A DNA stretch of 35,481 nucleotides from contig VXOR01000054.1 in NCBI GenBank assembly GCA_009840005.1, forward strand, positions 1 through 35,481, given 5' to 3'. The first letter of the stretch is position 1, and the number at the start of each line of letters is the position of its first letter. The stretch comes from Gemmatimonadota bacterium (GTDB lineage: Bacteria; Latescibacterota; UBA2968; UBA8231). Under the pieces are notes generated by a model. It did no database searches. It was not told where the DNA came from and saw nothing but the letters and a program-made list of their open reading frames with translations. Shown piece by piece: positions 8,387-16,115 of the stretch. The position numbers were made by a program, and so were the translations under genes.

Positions 8387-9018
8387 TACCTCACCCACCT
8401 GAGCACGTCAAACGCCTCGGCGTACTCCACCATAATCTGTCCACCCCGAGTCCGCGCCCAACTCCATATAAACTCCTCTTGGGTGTACGGACGATGCTGT
8501 TGCGACTGGTAGCAGCGCAGTGCGGCGATCTTGGTCTGCACGTGCTCCCGAGTGAGCACGCAAAAATGTCGATAGTCAAAGCTCAAGTTGTTCCACGGCA
8601 GCTCGTAGCCGAGCACTGTGACCGTCTTGAAGGCGCGCAGGCCCTCAATGTGAACAGTCTGGTGATCTTGGTGCAGATCTTGGGCACTGGGCAAGAACAC
8701 GGTTGCTGGATCAATTTCTCTTTTCATCCGCACCAACTCTTCGAGGATTTCTTGGCGCATGTGGGGCAGGTGGCGCACTTTGTACTTATAGACCAGCAGG
8801 TTCGCCGCAGGGATCCCCAGCACCTTCGTCCCCTCCCGCACCTCCTTCTCCAGAATGTCGGGCGGAAAGGGCGGCGGCACCGACTCGGCAGCCGTGGAAA
8901 AAGCCGCGTAGTACACCTCGCGCCCCTCCTCCACCATGCGGCTGATCGTCCCCCCACAGCCCAGCTCGCCGTCATCCGTGTGCGGCGCAAGCACCAAAAC
9001 TCGGTTATTTGTCGTCAC
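8386..9018 (-). CDS. PIG-L/LmbE-family zinc deacetylase
   Basis: This is a 210-residue enzyme. Its N-terminal motif A-P-H-T-D-D-G-E-L-G-C-G-G (residues 11-23) is the family's P-H-x-D-D zinc and catalytic motif, and H-Q-D-H lies downstream (H-x-x-H type third ligand region). The family removes N-acetyl groups from amino sugars such as GlcNAc-lipids or GlcNAc conjugates. The gene sits between the aminotransferase (14-bp overlap) and the WbqC-like gene (1-bp overlap), so the likely substrate is an N-acetylated sugar built by this operon. Motif position and length match the family, but the exact substrate is inference. Confidence 0.9.
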   Translation of the reverse strand: MTTNNRVLVLAPHTDDGELGCGGTISRMVEEGREVYYAAFSTAAESVPPPFPPDILEKEVREGTKVLGIPAANLLVYKYKVRHLPHMRQEILEELVRMKREIDPATVFLPSAQDLHQDHQTVHIEGLRAFKTVTVLGYELPWNNLSFDYRHFCVLTREHVQTKIAALRCYQSQQHRPYTQEEFIWSWARTRGGQIMVEYAEAFDVLRWVR

Positions 9019-10159
9019 GACAATCTCCTTCTGTCGCAGCCAATACTTCTGCCAAGCTGCAGCACACCTTTTCCACGGCCTCGTCGCTCAAGCCCGGAAA
9101 CATCGGCAGGCTCACCACCTGCGCTAGCACTTCCTCGGCAACGGGAAAATCCCCGGGACCATAGCCTAACTCCCGCTGGTAAAACGGCGTCAGATGGCAC
9201 GGCGGCCAGTACACACTGCCCGCTTCAATCCCCCAGCGCTCGCGCAACTGGGCGACCACCCATTCGCGTTTTTTTCCGGCGGGCAAGCGCACGGGAAACT
9301 TGTAATACGCGTGTACTCGACCGGTGAATTCCGGCAAGAGCACCTCGCCGCACCCCAAGCGCGTGAGCGCGTCCCGGTAGCGGGTGGCGAGGCGGTTGCG
9401 CGCGGCTGTGTGCTCGGCCAGCCGCGCCAATTGCCGCAAGCCGAGTGCCGCGCTCAGTTCGGGCAAGCGGTAGTTGTTGCCCAAGCGCTCCAACGAGCGG
9501 CCCTTTGCGCTCACTCCGTGCGTGCGGAAGCTCCGCGCAAAGTCGGCCAAATCGCGGTCGTTGGTGCTCAACATGCCCCCTTCTCCCGTCGTCAGCGGCT
9601 TGGTCGGGAAAAAGGAAAAGGCCGCAGCATCCCCCAAACTCCCGGCCGGCTGGCCGTCGGCGCTAGCACCGTGAGCGTGGGCCGCGTCTTCGAGCAGCAA
9701 GAGCCCGCGCGCGCGGCAAAACGAGCGAATATCCTCAATGTCGGGCGCAATTAGACCGGCGATGTGGACCGCGACGACGGCCCGCGTCTTTTCCCCGACC
9801 TGTGCCTCGATCTGCGGCAGGCCACTCGACAGGGTCTGCGGGTCGATGTCGCAGAGGACGGGCCGTCCTCCGGCCAACAGCGCGGCGTTGGACGAGGCAA
9901 TAAACGTATTCGTCGGCACCACCACTTCCCGCCCTTCAACCCCCCAATAGCGCAAGGCTATCTCTAACGGCGCGGTCCCCGAGCTCATACCCACGGCGTG
10001 TTCCGCGCCCACATGCGCGGCAAACTCCTGTTCAAACCGCTCTAAATACGGCCCCATCGTCAGGCGTCCGCTGCGGAGGATCTGAGCAAAATCCTCAAGC
10101 AGCGCAGCTACATCCTCCTCGGAGATACTGGGTCTTGTCTGGGGCACTTTAGGCGGCAC
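9005..10159 (-). CDS. DegT/DnrJ/EryC1/StrS-family PLP sugar aminotransferase
   Basis: This 384-residue enzyme is expected to transaminate a keto group on a nucleotide sugar using glutamate or glutamine. Lys187 in F-F-P-T-K-P-L-T-T-G-E-G-G is the PLP Schiff-base residue. Asp158 in L-E-D-A-A-H-A-H-G contacts the pyridine nitrogen, and S-S-G-T-A-P-L-E at 59-66 lines the phosphate pocket. The GTG at 10159 has GGGAGG about 11 bases upstream. The start overlaps the last codons of a 30-codon upstream reading frame with an excellent ribosome-binding site, so translation may be coupled. This is the first full gene of the operon running to 4567 and suggests synthesis of an amino sugar later deacetylated and transferred. 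Confidence 0.9.
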   Translation of the reverse strand: MPPKVPQTRPSISEEDVAALLEDFAQILRSGRLTMGPYLERFEQEFAAHVGAEHAVGMSSGTAPLEIALRYWGVEGREVVVPTNTFIASSNAALLAGGRPVLCDIDPQTLSSGLPQIEAQVGEKTRAVVAVHIAGLIAPDIEDIRSFCRARGLLLLEDAAHAHGASADGQPAGSLGDAAAFSFFPTKPLTTGEGGMLSTNDRDLADFARSFRTHGVSAKGRSLERLGNNYRLPELSAALGLRQLARLAEHTAARNRLATRYRDALTRLGCGEVLLPEFTGRVHAYYKFPVRLPAGKKREWVVAQLRERWGIEAGSVYWPPCHLTPFYQRELGYGPGDFPVAEEVLAQVVSLPMFPGLSDEAVEKVCCSLAEVLAATEGDCRDDK

Positions 10160-10241
10160 GGTCGCGCCCGCCTCCCTGCGCCAACGACAAGGCTAGCGCA
10201 CTTCCCACAAAACCAGCGAATCTTAGGACCAATACTTTCAC
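10149..10241 (-). pseudogene. N-terminal stub of an NAD-dependent sugar epimerase/SDR, or translational-coupling leader ORF
   Basis: A GTG at 10241 lies eight bases after AAGGAG and opens a 30-codon frame reading M-K-V-L-V-L-R-F-A-G-F-V-G-S-A-L-A-L-S-L. Intact nucleotide-sugar epimerases begin almost the same way (M-K-V-L-V-T-G-x-x-G-F-V-G-S), with a G-x-x-G-x-x-G NAD loop. Here the first glycines are replaced by L-R-F, and the frame stops inside the start of the aminotransferase gene. It is most likely the remains of a deleted epimerase whose ribosome-binding site now drives or couples translation of the next gene. Confidence 0.5.
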
Positions 10242-10377
10242 TGCAAAAACTCCTTAATCAATATGAATGCACTACAACATACACAAATACATAAAGAGGC
10301 TCGTTTCCAGCAAGAGACAACGCCGCGCTGCGTCTCCTTCCTTTGACAAACAGGACCTCGCGTTTAATTTTTGGGAC

Positions 10378-11514
10378 ATGAACTCAACGACGAGAAATCC
10401 CACCCGCGAGGTGCAAATCGGCCGCACGACTATTGGCGGTGATCACCCCATTGCCGTGCAAAGTATGGCCGCTACCCGCACCCAAGACACAGAGGCCACC
10501 ATCCGCCAACTCCGGCTCTTAGCCGAGGCCGGGGCAGACGTCATCCGCGTGGCCGTAGATAGCAAAAAAGACGTGGAAGCTCTCGCCCAAATCGCGCCGA
10601 CTGTTGACGTGCCCCTGTCCGTGGATTTGCAAGAAAACTACCGCTTGGTGAGCAGCGTGGCACCGCACGTGGAGAAAATACGCTACAACCCCGGGCACCT
10701 CTACCACCACGAAAAGAACAAGCCAGTCGCCGACAAGGTCGCCTTTATTGCGGACGAGGCTGCCAAGCACGATTGCGCCCTGCGCGTGGGAGTCAACTGC
10801 GGCTCAGTCGATCCGGCTCAAGCCGAGCGCTTTCCGGCCGAGGATTCCATCTCGCCCATGATCGCCTCGGCCTTAGAGCACTGCGAGTTGCTCGACGGCT
10901 TGGGCTTTACGCGCTACTGCGTCTCGCTCAAGGACTCCGATCCCGCCAAGGTCATTGCCGCCAACACCCGCTTTGCCCAAGAGCGGCCCGATGTGCCGCT
11001 GCACCTCGGCGTCACCGAAGCCGGGATGCCCCCCGAAGGCGTGATCAAGACCCGCATTGCCTTTGAACAGCTAATCAGTGCCGGCATTGGCGACACCATT
11101 CGCGTCTCCCTGACCTTGCCGTTTGACGACAAGGGCGAAGAGGTCAAAGTCGGGCGGCAGATTCTCGACGACATCTACTCGGGCCGCTTCCGCTCAGTCC
11201 CCAAGTTGCTCCCGGCCGGGCTGAACATCATCTCCTGCCCTTCCTGCTCACGGGTGGAAAACGAAGCCTTCATCGACTTAGCCCACCAAGTGCGCGAGCT
11301 GACCGAGTACGCCCGCGATCACCAGATCACCATCGCCGTCATGGGCTGCCGGGTCAACGGCCCAGGCGAGACCGACGACGCCGACTTGGGTCTGTGGTGC
11401 GCCCCCAACTTCGTCAACCTCAAGCGCGGCCCCCAACTCATCGGCCAGTTCCCATACGACGAGGTCCTCGACGTGCTCAAAGAACAAGTTGACGAGCTGA
11501 TTGCTGCCAATTAG
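10378..11514 (+). CDS. ispG: 4-hydroxy-3-methylbut-2-enyl-diphosphate synthase (IspG/GcpE)
   Basis: IspG catalyses the penultimate step of the MEP isoprenoid pathway, reducing MEcPP to HMBPP with a 4Fe-4S cluster. The N-terminal TIM-barrel half starts with P-I-A-V-Q-S-M and continues R-V-A-V-D-S-K-K-D. The C-terminal cluster domain has I-S-C-P-S-C-S-R (two Cys ligands) and [10 protein letters not shown] (third ligand), as expected. The ATG at 10378 gives 378 residues, close to the E. coli length. The frame is open to 10267, but that upstream part (M-H-Y-N-I-H-K-Y) is not conserved and is probably untranslated. Upstream is a 136-bp gap to the divergent epimerase stub. The gene looks monocistronic, since the next has its own ribosome-binding site. 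Confidence 0.93.
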   Translation: MNSTTRNPTREVQIGRTTIGGDHPIAVQSMAATRTQDTEATIRQLRLLAEAGADVIRVAVDSKKDVEALAQIAPTVDVPLSVDLQENYRLVSSVAPHVEKIRYNPGHLYHHEKNKPVADKVAFIADEAAKHDCALRVGVNCGSVDPAQAERFPAEDSISPMIASALEHCELLDGLGFTRYCVSLKDSDPAKVIAANTRFAQERPDVPLHLGVTEAGMPPEGVIKTRIAFEQLISAGIGDTIRVSLTLPFDDKGEEVKVGRQILDDIYSGRFRSVPKLLPAGLNIISCPSCSRVENEAFIDLAHQVRELTEYARDHQITIAVMGCRVNGPGETDDADLGLWCAPNFVNLKRGPQLIGQFPYDEVLDVLKEQVDELIAAN

Positions 11515-11595
11515 ACCTTCTTGTCGCGCTAGCAGTATGCCGAGCTGCATTGCTTCAGACCTCAACCACAATTGTATCCACAAACTAGGTGTCCC

Positions 11596-12339
11596 ATGCA
11601 AAATCCTATCAAAGAACAACTTGCCGCCGGGCAGCCCTCCATCGGCTCCTGGCTCAACCTAACCTCGCCGCTGGCCGCCGAAGTCATGGCCGCGGCCGGT
11701 TTCAAATGGCTGGTGGTCGATGCCGAGCACTCGGCCTTTGATCTCGGCCATATAGCCCACACCTTCCGCGCCATCGAGGCACGAGGTGCCCTCCCCTTAG
11801 CCCGCGCTTGGGACCACGACCCGACCACAGCCGCTCGCCTGCTCGACGCCGGGGCCTGGGGCTTGGTCTTCCCACACGTCAGCACCCCGGAGCAAGCCGA
11901 AAAACTGGCCCAAGCGGTGCGCTACCCACCGCACGGCAATCGGTCGGTAGGCACGGGCCGCTGCGTCACATTGGCCCCAGACTACCGCCAGCGCTTTGAC
12001 GACGCCGTCCTCTGCATCCCACAGATCGAGGACATGGAGGGCATTGAAAACGCCGAGGCCATCGCCAACGTCGAAGGCATCGATATCGGCTTCCTCGGGC
12101 CGGGCGATTTGGCCATGTCCATGGGCGTCGCCGCTGGCCACCCCGACCACGAGGCCGCCTTGCAGGCTTTTCGCGCCGGCTGCGCCAAAGCCGGCAAACC
12201 CAGCGGCATCCCAGTCAAGGATTCCGCCGAAGTCAAGCGGCGCGTCGCCGAAGGCTTCCTGTTCATTGACTTCAGTAACGACATGCGGTTTTTGGAAGCC
12301 ACGGCACAAGCCGCCTACCGCGAAGCCACGGCTGGATGA
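11596..12339 (+). CDS. HpcH/HpaI-family class II aldolase
   Basis: This metal-dependent aldolase has 247 residues and would split a 2-keto-3-deoxy sugar acid (or similar) to pyruvate and an aldehyde. The family motifs are present: V-V-D-A-E-H-S-A-F-D with the catalytic His, L-A-R-A-W-D-H with the carboxylate-binding Arg, I-P-Q-I-E-D-M-E-G with a metal Glu, and G-F-L-G-P-G-D-L-A with the second metal Asp. The ATG at 11596 follows AGGTG by six bases, and an upstream in-frame TTG is less likely. The stop overlaps the kinase start as ATGA. It is the first gene of a four-gene sugar-acid operon; the exact substrate is inferred from the neighbours only. Confidence 0.9.
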   Translation: MQNPIKEQLAAGQPSIGSWLNLTSPLAAEVMAAAGFKWLVVDAEHSAFDLGHIAHTFRAIEARGALPLARAWDHDPTTAARLLDAGAWGLVFPHVSTPEQAEKLAQAVRYPPHGNRSVGTGRCVTLAPDYRQRFDDAVLCIPQIEDMEGIENAEAIANVEGIDIGFLGPGDLAMSMGVAAGHPDHEAALQAFRAGCAKAGKPSGIPVKDSAEVKRRVAEGFLFIDFSNDMRFLEATAQAAYREATAG

Positions 12340-13196
12340 ACATCCTCAACTTCGGCTCCCTCAACATCGACCTCGTTTATCAAGTCGAACACATCGCCCG
12401 CCCGGGCGAGACCATCGCCAGTTCGTCCCACCAAGTCTTTGCCGGTGGCAAGGGCGCGAATCAATCGGCCGCCCTTGCCCGCGCTGGCGCACGCGTCTTT
12501 CACGCCGGCCAAGTCGGGCCAGACGGGCAATGGCTGGTCGATAAGTTGGCTGGACTAGGCGTGGATGTGCAGCACATCCACGTCGGCGACGTACCTACCG
12601 GCCACGCCATTATCCAAGTTGACCGCCACGGCCAAAACAGCATCGTCCTCTTTGCCGGGGCCAATGCCCAAATAGACAGAGGGGCAATAAACGCCGCGCT
12701 ATCTCATTTTGACCGAGGGGATATTCTCCTCTTGCAGAATGAGATAAATGACATCGCCTACATCATCGCCGCAGCCTCCGAGCGGGGCCTGATGATATGC
12801 TTAAACCCCGCTCCCTTTGGTCCGCAGGTCCGCGCGTATCCTCTCGAATTAGTCGATTTGCTCATCGTCAACGAAACCGAGGCCACTGGCCTTGCGGGTG
12901 CATCGGAGCCTACCGCACTGGCCGCACTCTGCCCTCACGCCCAGATCGCGCTCACGCTGGGGGCTGCTGGTGCTCAGTACCGCTCCCCAACCGAGGAGTT
13001 CCACCTTCCAGCACCGCAGGTCGAAGCAGTCGATACGACGGGTGCGGGAGACACCTTCATCGGCTATTTTCTTCAGGGCCTGACCGCCGACATGACCGCG
13101 CGAGACGCCATGACCCGCGCGGTGCAGGCCGCCGCTCTCTGCGTCACCCGACCGGGGGCCATGGATTCAATTCCAGCCGCAGATGAGGTAGATTAA
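12336..13196 (+). CDS. PfkB-family carbohydrate kinase, ribokinase-like
   Basis: This 286-residue sugar kinase begins F-G-S-L-N-I-D-L-V. The first PfkB signature region is F-A-G-G-K-G-A-N-Q-S-A-A, characteristic of ribokinases. The second is D-T-T-G-A-G-D-T-F-I-G with the catalytic Asp. It phosphorylates a sugar or sugar acid with ATP in the cytoplasm. The G-G-K-G-A-N-Q motif favours ribokinase-type substrates, but the operon would equally suit a ketodeoxy-sugar-acid kinase. It is translationally coupled to the aldolase by ATGA. A gap of 25 bp with its own ribosome-binding site precedes the next gene. Confidence 0.9.
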   Translation: MNILNFGSLNIDLVYQVEHIARPGETIASSSHQVFAGGKGANQSAALARAGARVFHAGQVGPDGQWLVDKLAGLGVDVQHIHVGDVPTGHAIIQVDRHGQNSIVLFAGANAQIDRGAINAALSHFDRGDILLLQNEINDIAYIIAAASERGLMICLNPAPFGPQVRAYPLELVDLLIVNETEATGLAGASEPTALAALCPHAQIALTLGAAGAQYRSPTEEFHLPAPQVEAVDTTGAGDTFIGYFLQGLTADMTARDAMTRAVQAAALCVTRPGAMDSIPAADEVD

Positions 13197-13221
13197 ACCA
13201 TTGTAGTAGAAAGGAATACAC

Positions 13222-14208
13222 ATGCCAAACATCATGCTCACCGCCCAGTTCCAAAACGCCGAATTCGCCTCCAGCGAGCGCGAACAGGGCCTCGAGAAGC
13301 TCCGCTCTTTGGGCACCATCATCCCGGAACCAGCCATCCTCACCGCTGAACACGCTCCCGACCTGATCGCCTCTATCGCCAGTTCATCGGTCTATACGGA
13401 CGAATTTTACGAAGCGGCCGAGGATTTGCGGATCGTCGCCCGCTGGGGCGTCGGTTTTGACAAGGTCAATATCCCAGGAGCTACCCGCTACGGCGTGATT
13501 ATCACTGTGACGCCGGTCCACATGGACGCCGTCGCCGAATACGCCATCGCCCAGTGGATGGCCACCCTCAAGCGGGTCTATACCCTCAATCACCTCTCCC
13601 ACCGAGGCGACTTCTCCATCATCCGCACCTATGAGGCCCAATACACCACCCTCGGCCTGTACGGCTGCGGCCGCATCGGCCAAGAGGTAGCCCAGCGCGC
13701 CGTGCCGCTCCTAGGTGAGAGCGGTCGCTTGCTCGTCTATGACACCCGCCCCGACATCGCCGACATCGCCGCTCAATACGGGGCCGAAGTCGCCGACTCG
13801 CCCGAAACGCTCTTTCGCGAATGCGATACGGTTTCGCTCCACGTCTCGGGCGACGAGACCATCGTCCACTACGACCTGCTCAGCCTAATGCAGCCCCACG
13901 CCTCGCTGATCAATCCCTCCAGAGGCAACCTCGTCAACGACGAGGACGTCCACCGCGCCATTGAGGAGGAAAAACTCTATTACTACGTGGTTGACGACCC
14001 AGTCAACGACACCCGCGCCATCCACAAGGACCACCCGCGCATCATCTGCACCAACCACAACGCCGGTATTACAGTCGAATCCACCATGCGCCTCGACGCC
14101 AAAGGCATTGAGCAAGTCTCAGCCGCCATCGCCGGCCGCCAGCCCGAACACATCCTCAACTTAGAGGTCCTCGACCACCCACGGGTTAAGGCATGGCTCA
14201 AGGAGTAA
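13222..14208 (+). CDS. D-isomer-specific 2-hydroxyacid dehydrogenase
   Basis: This 328-residue NAD(P)-dependent dehydrogenase interconverts a 2-hydroxyacid and a 2-oxoacid. The Rossmann motif is L-Y-G-C-G-R-I-G-Q-E. The catalytic Arg is in L-I-N-P-S-R-G-N-L-V. The usual acidic residue lies in Y-Y-V-V-D-D-P-V, where Asp may replace the more common Glu. The catalytic His is in C-T-N-H-N-A-G-I-T rather than the usual P-H-I-G/A-G. It resembles phosphoglycerate-dehydrogenase-type members without the ACT domain. AGGA about eight bases upstream supports the ATG. It sits four bases before the MR/MLE gene, so it probably handles an intermediate of the same sugar-acid pathway. Confidence 0.88.
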   Translation: MPNIMLTAQFQNAEFASSEREQGLEKLRSLGTIIPEPAILTAEHAPDLIASIASSSVYTDEFYEAAEDLRIVARWGVGFDKVNIPGATRYGVIITVTPVHMDAVAEYAIAQWMATLKRVYTLNHLSHRGDFSIIRTYEAQYTTLGLYGCGRIGQEVAQRAVPLLGESGRLLVYDTRPDIADIAAQYGAEVADSPETLFRECDTVSLHVSGDETIVHYDLLSLMQPHASLINPSRGNLVNDEDVHRAIEEEKLYYYVVDDPVNDTRAIHKDHPRIICTNHNAGITVESTMRLDAKGIEQVSAAIAGRQPEHILNLEVLDHPRVKAWLKE

Positions 14209-14212
14209 GAGA

Positions 14213-15343
14213 GTGAAAATAACCCGCTTCGACGTCACGCCACTCAACAATCGCGGCCTCCTACTCCAAGTCGAAACCGACGCTGGACTCACGGGTTTGG
14301 GCGCGCCCATGAACTACGAACACGGCCGCACGGTGGAGCGGGCCATCCTCGACATGGGCGATTACCTGATCGGCCGCGATCCCCTGCAAATCGAAGACCA
14401 CTGGCAGACGCTCTACCGCTCCAGCTATTCCCGCCAGATGCCGATCCTGTTAGCGGCCCTTAGCGGCATAGAAATGGCCTGCCTAGATCTATTAGGTAAA
14501 ACCGCTAACTTACCCGTGTGGAAGCTATTAGGAGGATCAGTACGCGAGAAAATTCGCGTCTATGGAGCAGCCGGAGGGGCCACCCCAGAGCAAGCTGCCC
14601 AAGCCGCCCGTAAGTGCGTCGAAGCAGGCTTTACAGCGCTCAAAACTACTCCCTTCCCCGATCCTGTACGCCCCATCGAAACTCCGGCGGGTATTGAACG
14701 AGTCATATTCCACATTGCGGCCATGCGCGAAGCCGTCGGCCCGGCCATCGACATCGCCATTGACTTCCACCGCGCCACCAGTCCGGCCTTGGCCAAAGTG
14801 CTCTTGCGCGAACTCGAGCCGCTAAAGCCGCTCTTCGTCGAGGAGCCGACCCGTTCCACCGACAATATCGGCCCCCTGCTGGAACTGACGCGCTCGACCT
14901 CCATCCCCATCGCCACCGGCGAGCGCTGCGCCACCCGCTGGGGCTTCCGCGAACTGTGCGAGCGCAAGGCCGCAGCCATCATCCAGCCCGATATCCGCCA
15001 CTGCGGCGGCATCCTCGAAATGAAGAAGATCGCCGCTTTAGCCGAAGTCCACGAGATCGCCGTCGCGCCCCACAACGCCGCCGATCCCCTCGGCATCGTC
15101 GCCTCCGTACACGCGGTGGCTGGCACGCCCAATTTCCTCATCATGGAATACGGCGGCGGTGGTGGCGAAGGGTTTTTCACCAACCCGTTGCAAATGCAGG
15201 ATGGATTTGTGGAATTGCCCCGAGGGCCGGGACTAGGCGTAGAGATCGACCCAGATGGTCTAGAAGCGGCCACCCACCGCGGCCCCTGGCGGCATCGGAC
15301 GATGCGCCGCCACCCAGAGGACGGCTCCTTCGCGGACTTTTAG
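14213..15343 (+). CDS. Enolase-superfamily sugar-acid dehydratase (mandelate racemase/muconate lactonizing enzyme family)
   Basis: This 376-residue enzyme starts at GTG, four bases after the dehydrogenase stop. Metal and acid-base residues are visible: A-I-D-F-H (Asp ligand, catalytic His), L-F-V-E-E-P (Glu ligand), A-T-G-E-R (Glu ligand) and V-A-P-H-N-A (C-terminal catalytic His). The D-x-H pattern is that of galactonate/mannonate-type dehydratases rather than of Lys-x-Lys muconate cycloisomerases. It should remove water from an aldonic acid to give a 2-keto-3-deoxy acid, the substrate expected for the aldolase and kinase upstream. The particular sugar acid cannot be read from the sequence. 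It is the last gene of the operon. Confidence 0.9.
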   Translation: MKITRFDVTPLNNRGLLLQVETDAGLTGLGAPMNYEHGRTVERAILDMGDYLIGRDPLQIEDHWQTLYRSSYSRQMPILLAALSGIEMACLDLLGKTANLPVWKLLGGSVREKIRVYGAAGGATPEQAAQAARKCVEAGFTALKTTPFPDPVRPIETPAGIERVIFHIAAMREAVGPAIDIAIDFHRATSPALAKVLLRELEPLKPLFVEEPTRSTDNIGPLLELTRSTSIPIATGERCATRWGFRELCERKAAAIIQPDIRHCGGILEMKKIAALAEVHEIAVAPHNAADPLGIVASVHAVAGTPNFLIMEYGGGGGEGFFTNPLQMQDGFVELPRGPGLGVEIDPDGLEAATHRGPWRHRTMRRHPEDGSFADF

Positions 15344-15376
15344 TCGCTAAAAAAACGTCCAATAGCCCGCTGAATT

Positions 15377-15404
15377 TTGACACTCAGCCTTGGCCGCGTA
15401 TACT
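15377..15404 (+). promoter_or_regulatory. Strong sigma70-type promoter for the 68-residue membrane protein
   Basis: A perfect TTGACA (15377-15382) and TATACT (15399-15404, five of six matches) are separated by 16 bp. They stand 41 bp before the ATG at 15446. It is the best-matching promoter seen in the window. Confidence 0.65.
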
Positions 15405-15445
15405 CTGTATTACACAAACTGTAACTAACCAAAAAGGAGGTCAAA

Positions 15446-15652
15446 ATGGAGTCTTCACCTGCTGATACCCGCACCCCTATAGGCGCTCAGGTGGGGTTGG
15501 GGTGGCTCAATCTAGCCGGTCTATTGGCTATTCTTGCATTTTTGTGGAACCTGAGCTCAGATATTGCAGAACTTGGCGAGCGGGTGGCTCGTATTGAGGG
15601 CCTTATCGAGGGATCGCGAGGTGCGTTAGTAGCTAAGGCTAAGCCGGAATAG
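15446..15652 (+). CDS. Small single-span membrane protein with short coiled coil, function unknown
   Basis: This is a 68-residue protein. After 17 polar residues there is one hydrophobic helix (about 18-37, G-L-G-W-L-N-L-A-G-L-L-A-I-L-A-F-L-W-N-L). Next is a heptad-like segment (D-I-A-E-L-G-E-R-V-A-R-I-E-G-L-I-E) that should form a short coiled coil. A near-perfect AAGGAGG stands six bases before the ATG and a strong promoter stands upstream, so it is probably well expressed. The protein may oligomerise at the inner membrane. No family is recognised, and the neighbours (sugar-acid operon, toxin-antitoxin remnants) give no firm hint. A toxin-like or phage-derived membrane peptide is possible but unsupported. 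Confidence 0.7.
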   Translation: MESSPADTRTPIGAQVGLGWLNLAGLLAILAFLWNLSSDIAELGERVARIEGLIEGSRGALVAKAKPE

Positions 15653-15717
15653 AGTACCTCTTACTGCGGATGCGCCGCTATCCCGAATACGGCTCATTTG
15701 CGAATTTTTAGAAGATG

Positions 15718-15825
15718 ATGGACACTCCAAAAACCACAGATGCCGTGGCTATCCTTCACAGGCGCTATGTTGAGGGCGATCCAGAAATGGAAACCCTCGC
15801 GGAGCTAATCAATCCGGCTGATTGA
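15718..15825 (+). pseudogene. N-terminal remnant of an XRE-family antitoxin/regulator
   Basis: A 35-codon frame reads M-D-T-P-K-T-T-D-A-V-A-I-L-H-R-R-Y-V-E-G, then D-P-E-M-E-T-L-A-E-L-I and a stop. This N-terminus matches my memory of XRE-family antitoxins, which begin with A-L-A-I-L-H-R-R-Y-I-E-G-D-P-E-M and continue with a helix-turn-helix. The helix-turn-helix part is missing here. It is probably a deletion remnant of a lost toxin-antitoxin module. Confidence 0.45.
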
Positions 15826-15862
15826 CTGGCTAAACATCACACCCCACGAGCACAATGTAATA

Positions 15863-16036
15863 TCAGCCCTCGGTTGGGCTTAATTGCTTCTTTGGCCCCG
15901 GATTTAGCAGCGGACGATCAGATTCTCGTTCGCGCTTACGGAGTGCTTGAACAATGCGCCCAAGATCATTTCCATGTTCGGCCGCATAGGCTTTACGGTG
16001 CCGGCGAATTTCCTCAACAATCGGATCTTCAATCAT
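15863..16036 (-). CDS. Small antitoxin-like protein (57 residues)
   Basis: This short gene starts at ATG 16036 with AGGTAGGG about six bases upstream. It encodes a charged, helical protein beginning M-I-E-D-P-I-V-E-E-I-R-R-H-R-K-A and continuing N-D-L-G-R-I-V-Q-A-L-R-K-R. Similar 55-70-residue proteins are common orphan or antitoxin-like genes that often precede PIN-domain toxins. None follows here, since the next downstream feature is the XRE stub on the other strand. It lies 79 bp after the yoeB-like gene on the same strand and could be read through from that operon. It may be a solitary antitoxin remnant. Confidence 0.5.
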   Translation of the reverse strand: MIEDPIVEEIRRHRKAYAAEHGNDLGRIVQALRKRERESDRPLLNPGPKKQLSPTEG

Positions 16037-16115
16037 TCTAGCCCTACCTGTTCGTCTTCGCTTGCACCAGACCGTACGAGGTCTGCCGAGAAAGAAAAAG
16101 CTGATTGAGCCGGAA

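Larger units (their letters stand above)
15653..16115. other. Toxin-antitoxin debris between the mini-protein and yoeB-like gene
   Basis: This 463-bp stretch has no long gene. It holds the XRE-like stub (15718-15825, +) and a 57-codon frame (15863-16036, -). It also contains a short hairpin with six-base arms CAGACC/GGTCTG near 16067-16085, without a U-tract. No tRNA, IS end or CRISPR-like repeat is seen. Confidence 0.5.

Noticed and set aside
8479..9327. 282-codon plus-strand frame
   Set aside because: It is antisense across the PIG-L and aminotransferase genes, Pro/Arg-rich in its second half, and lacks a family signature.
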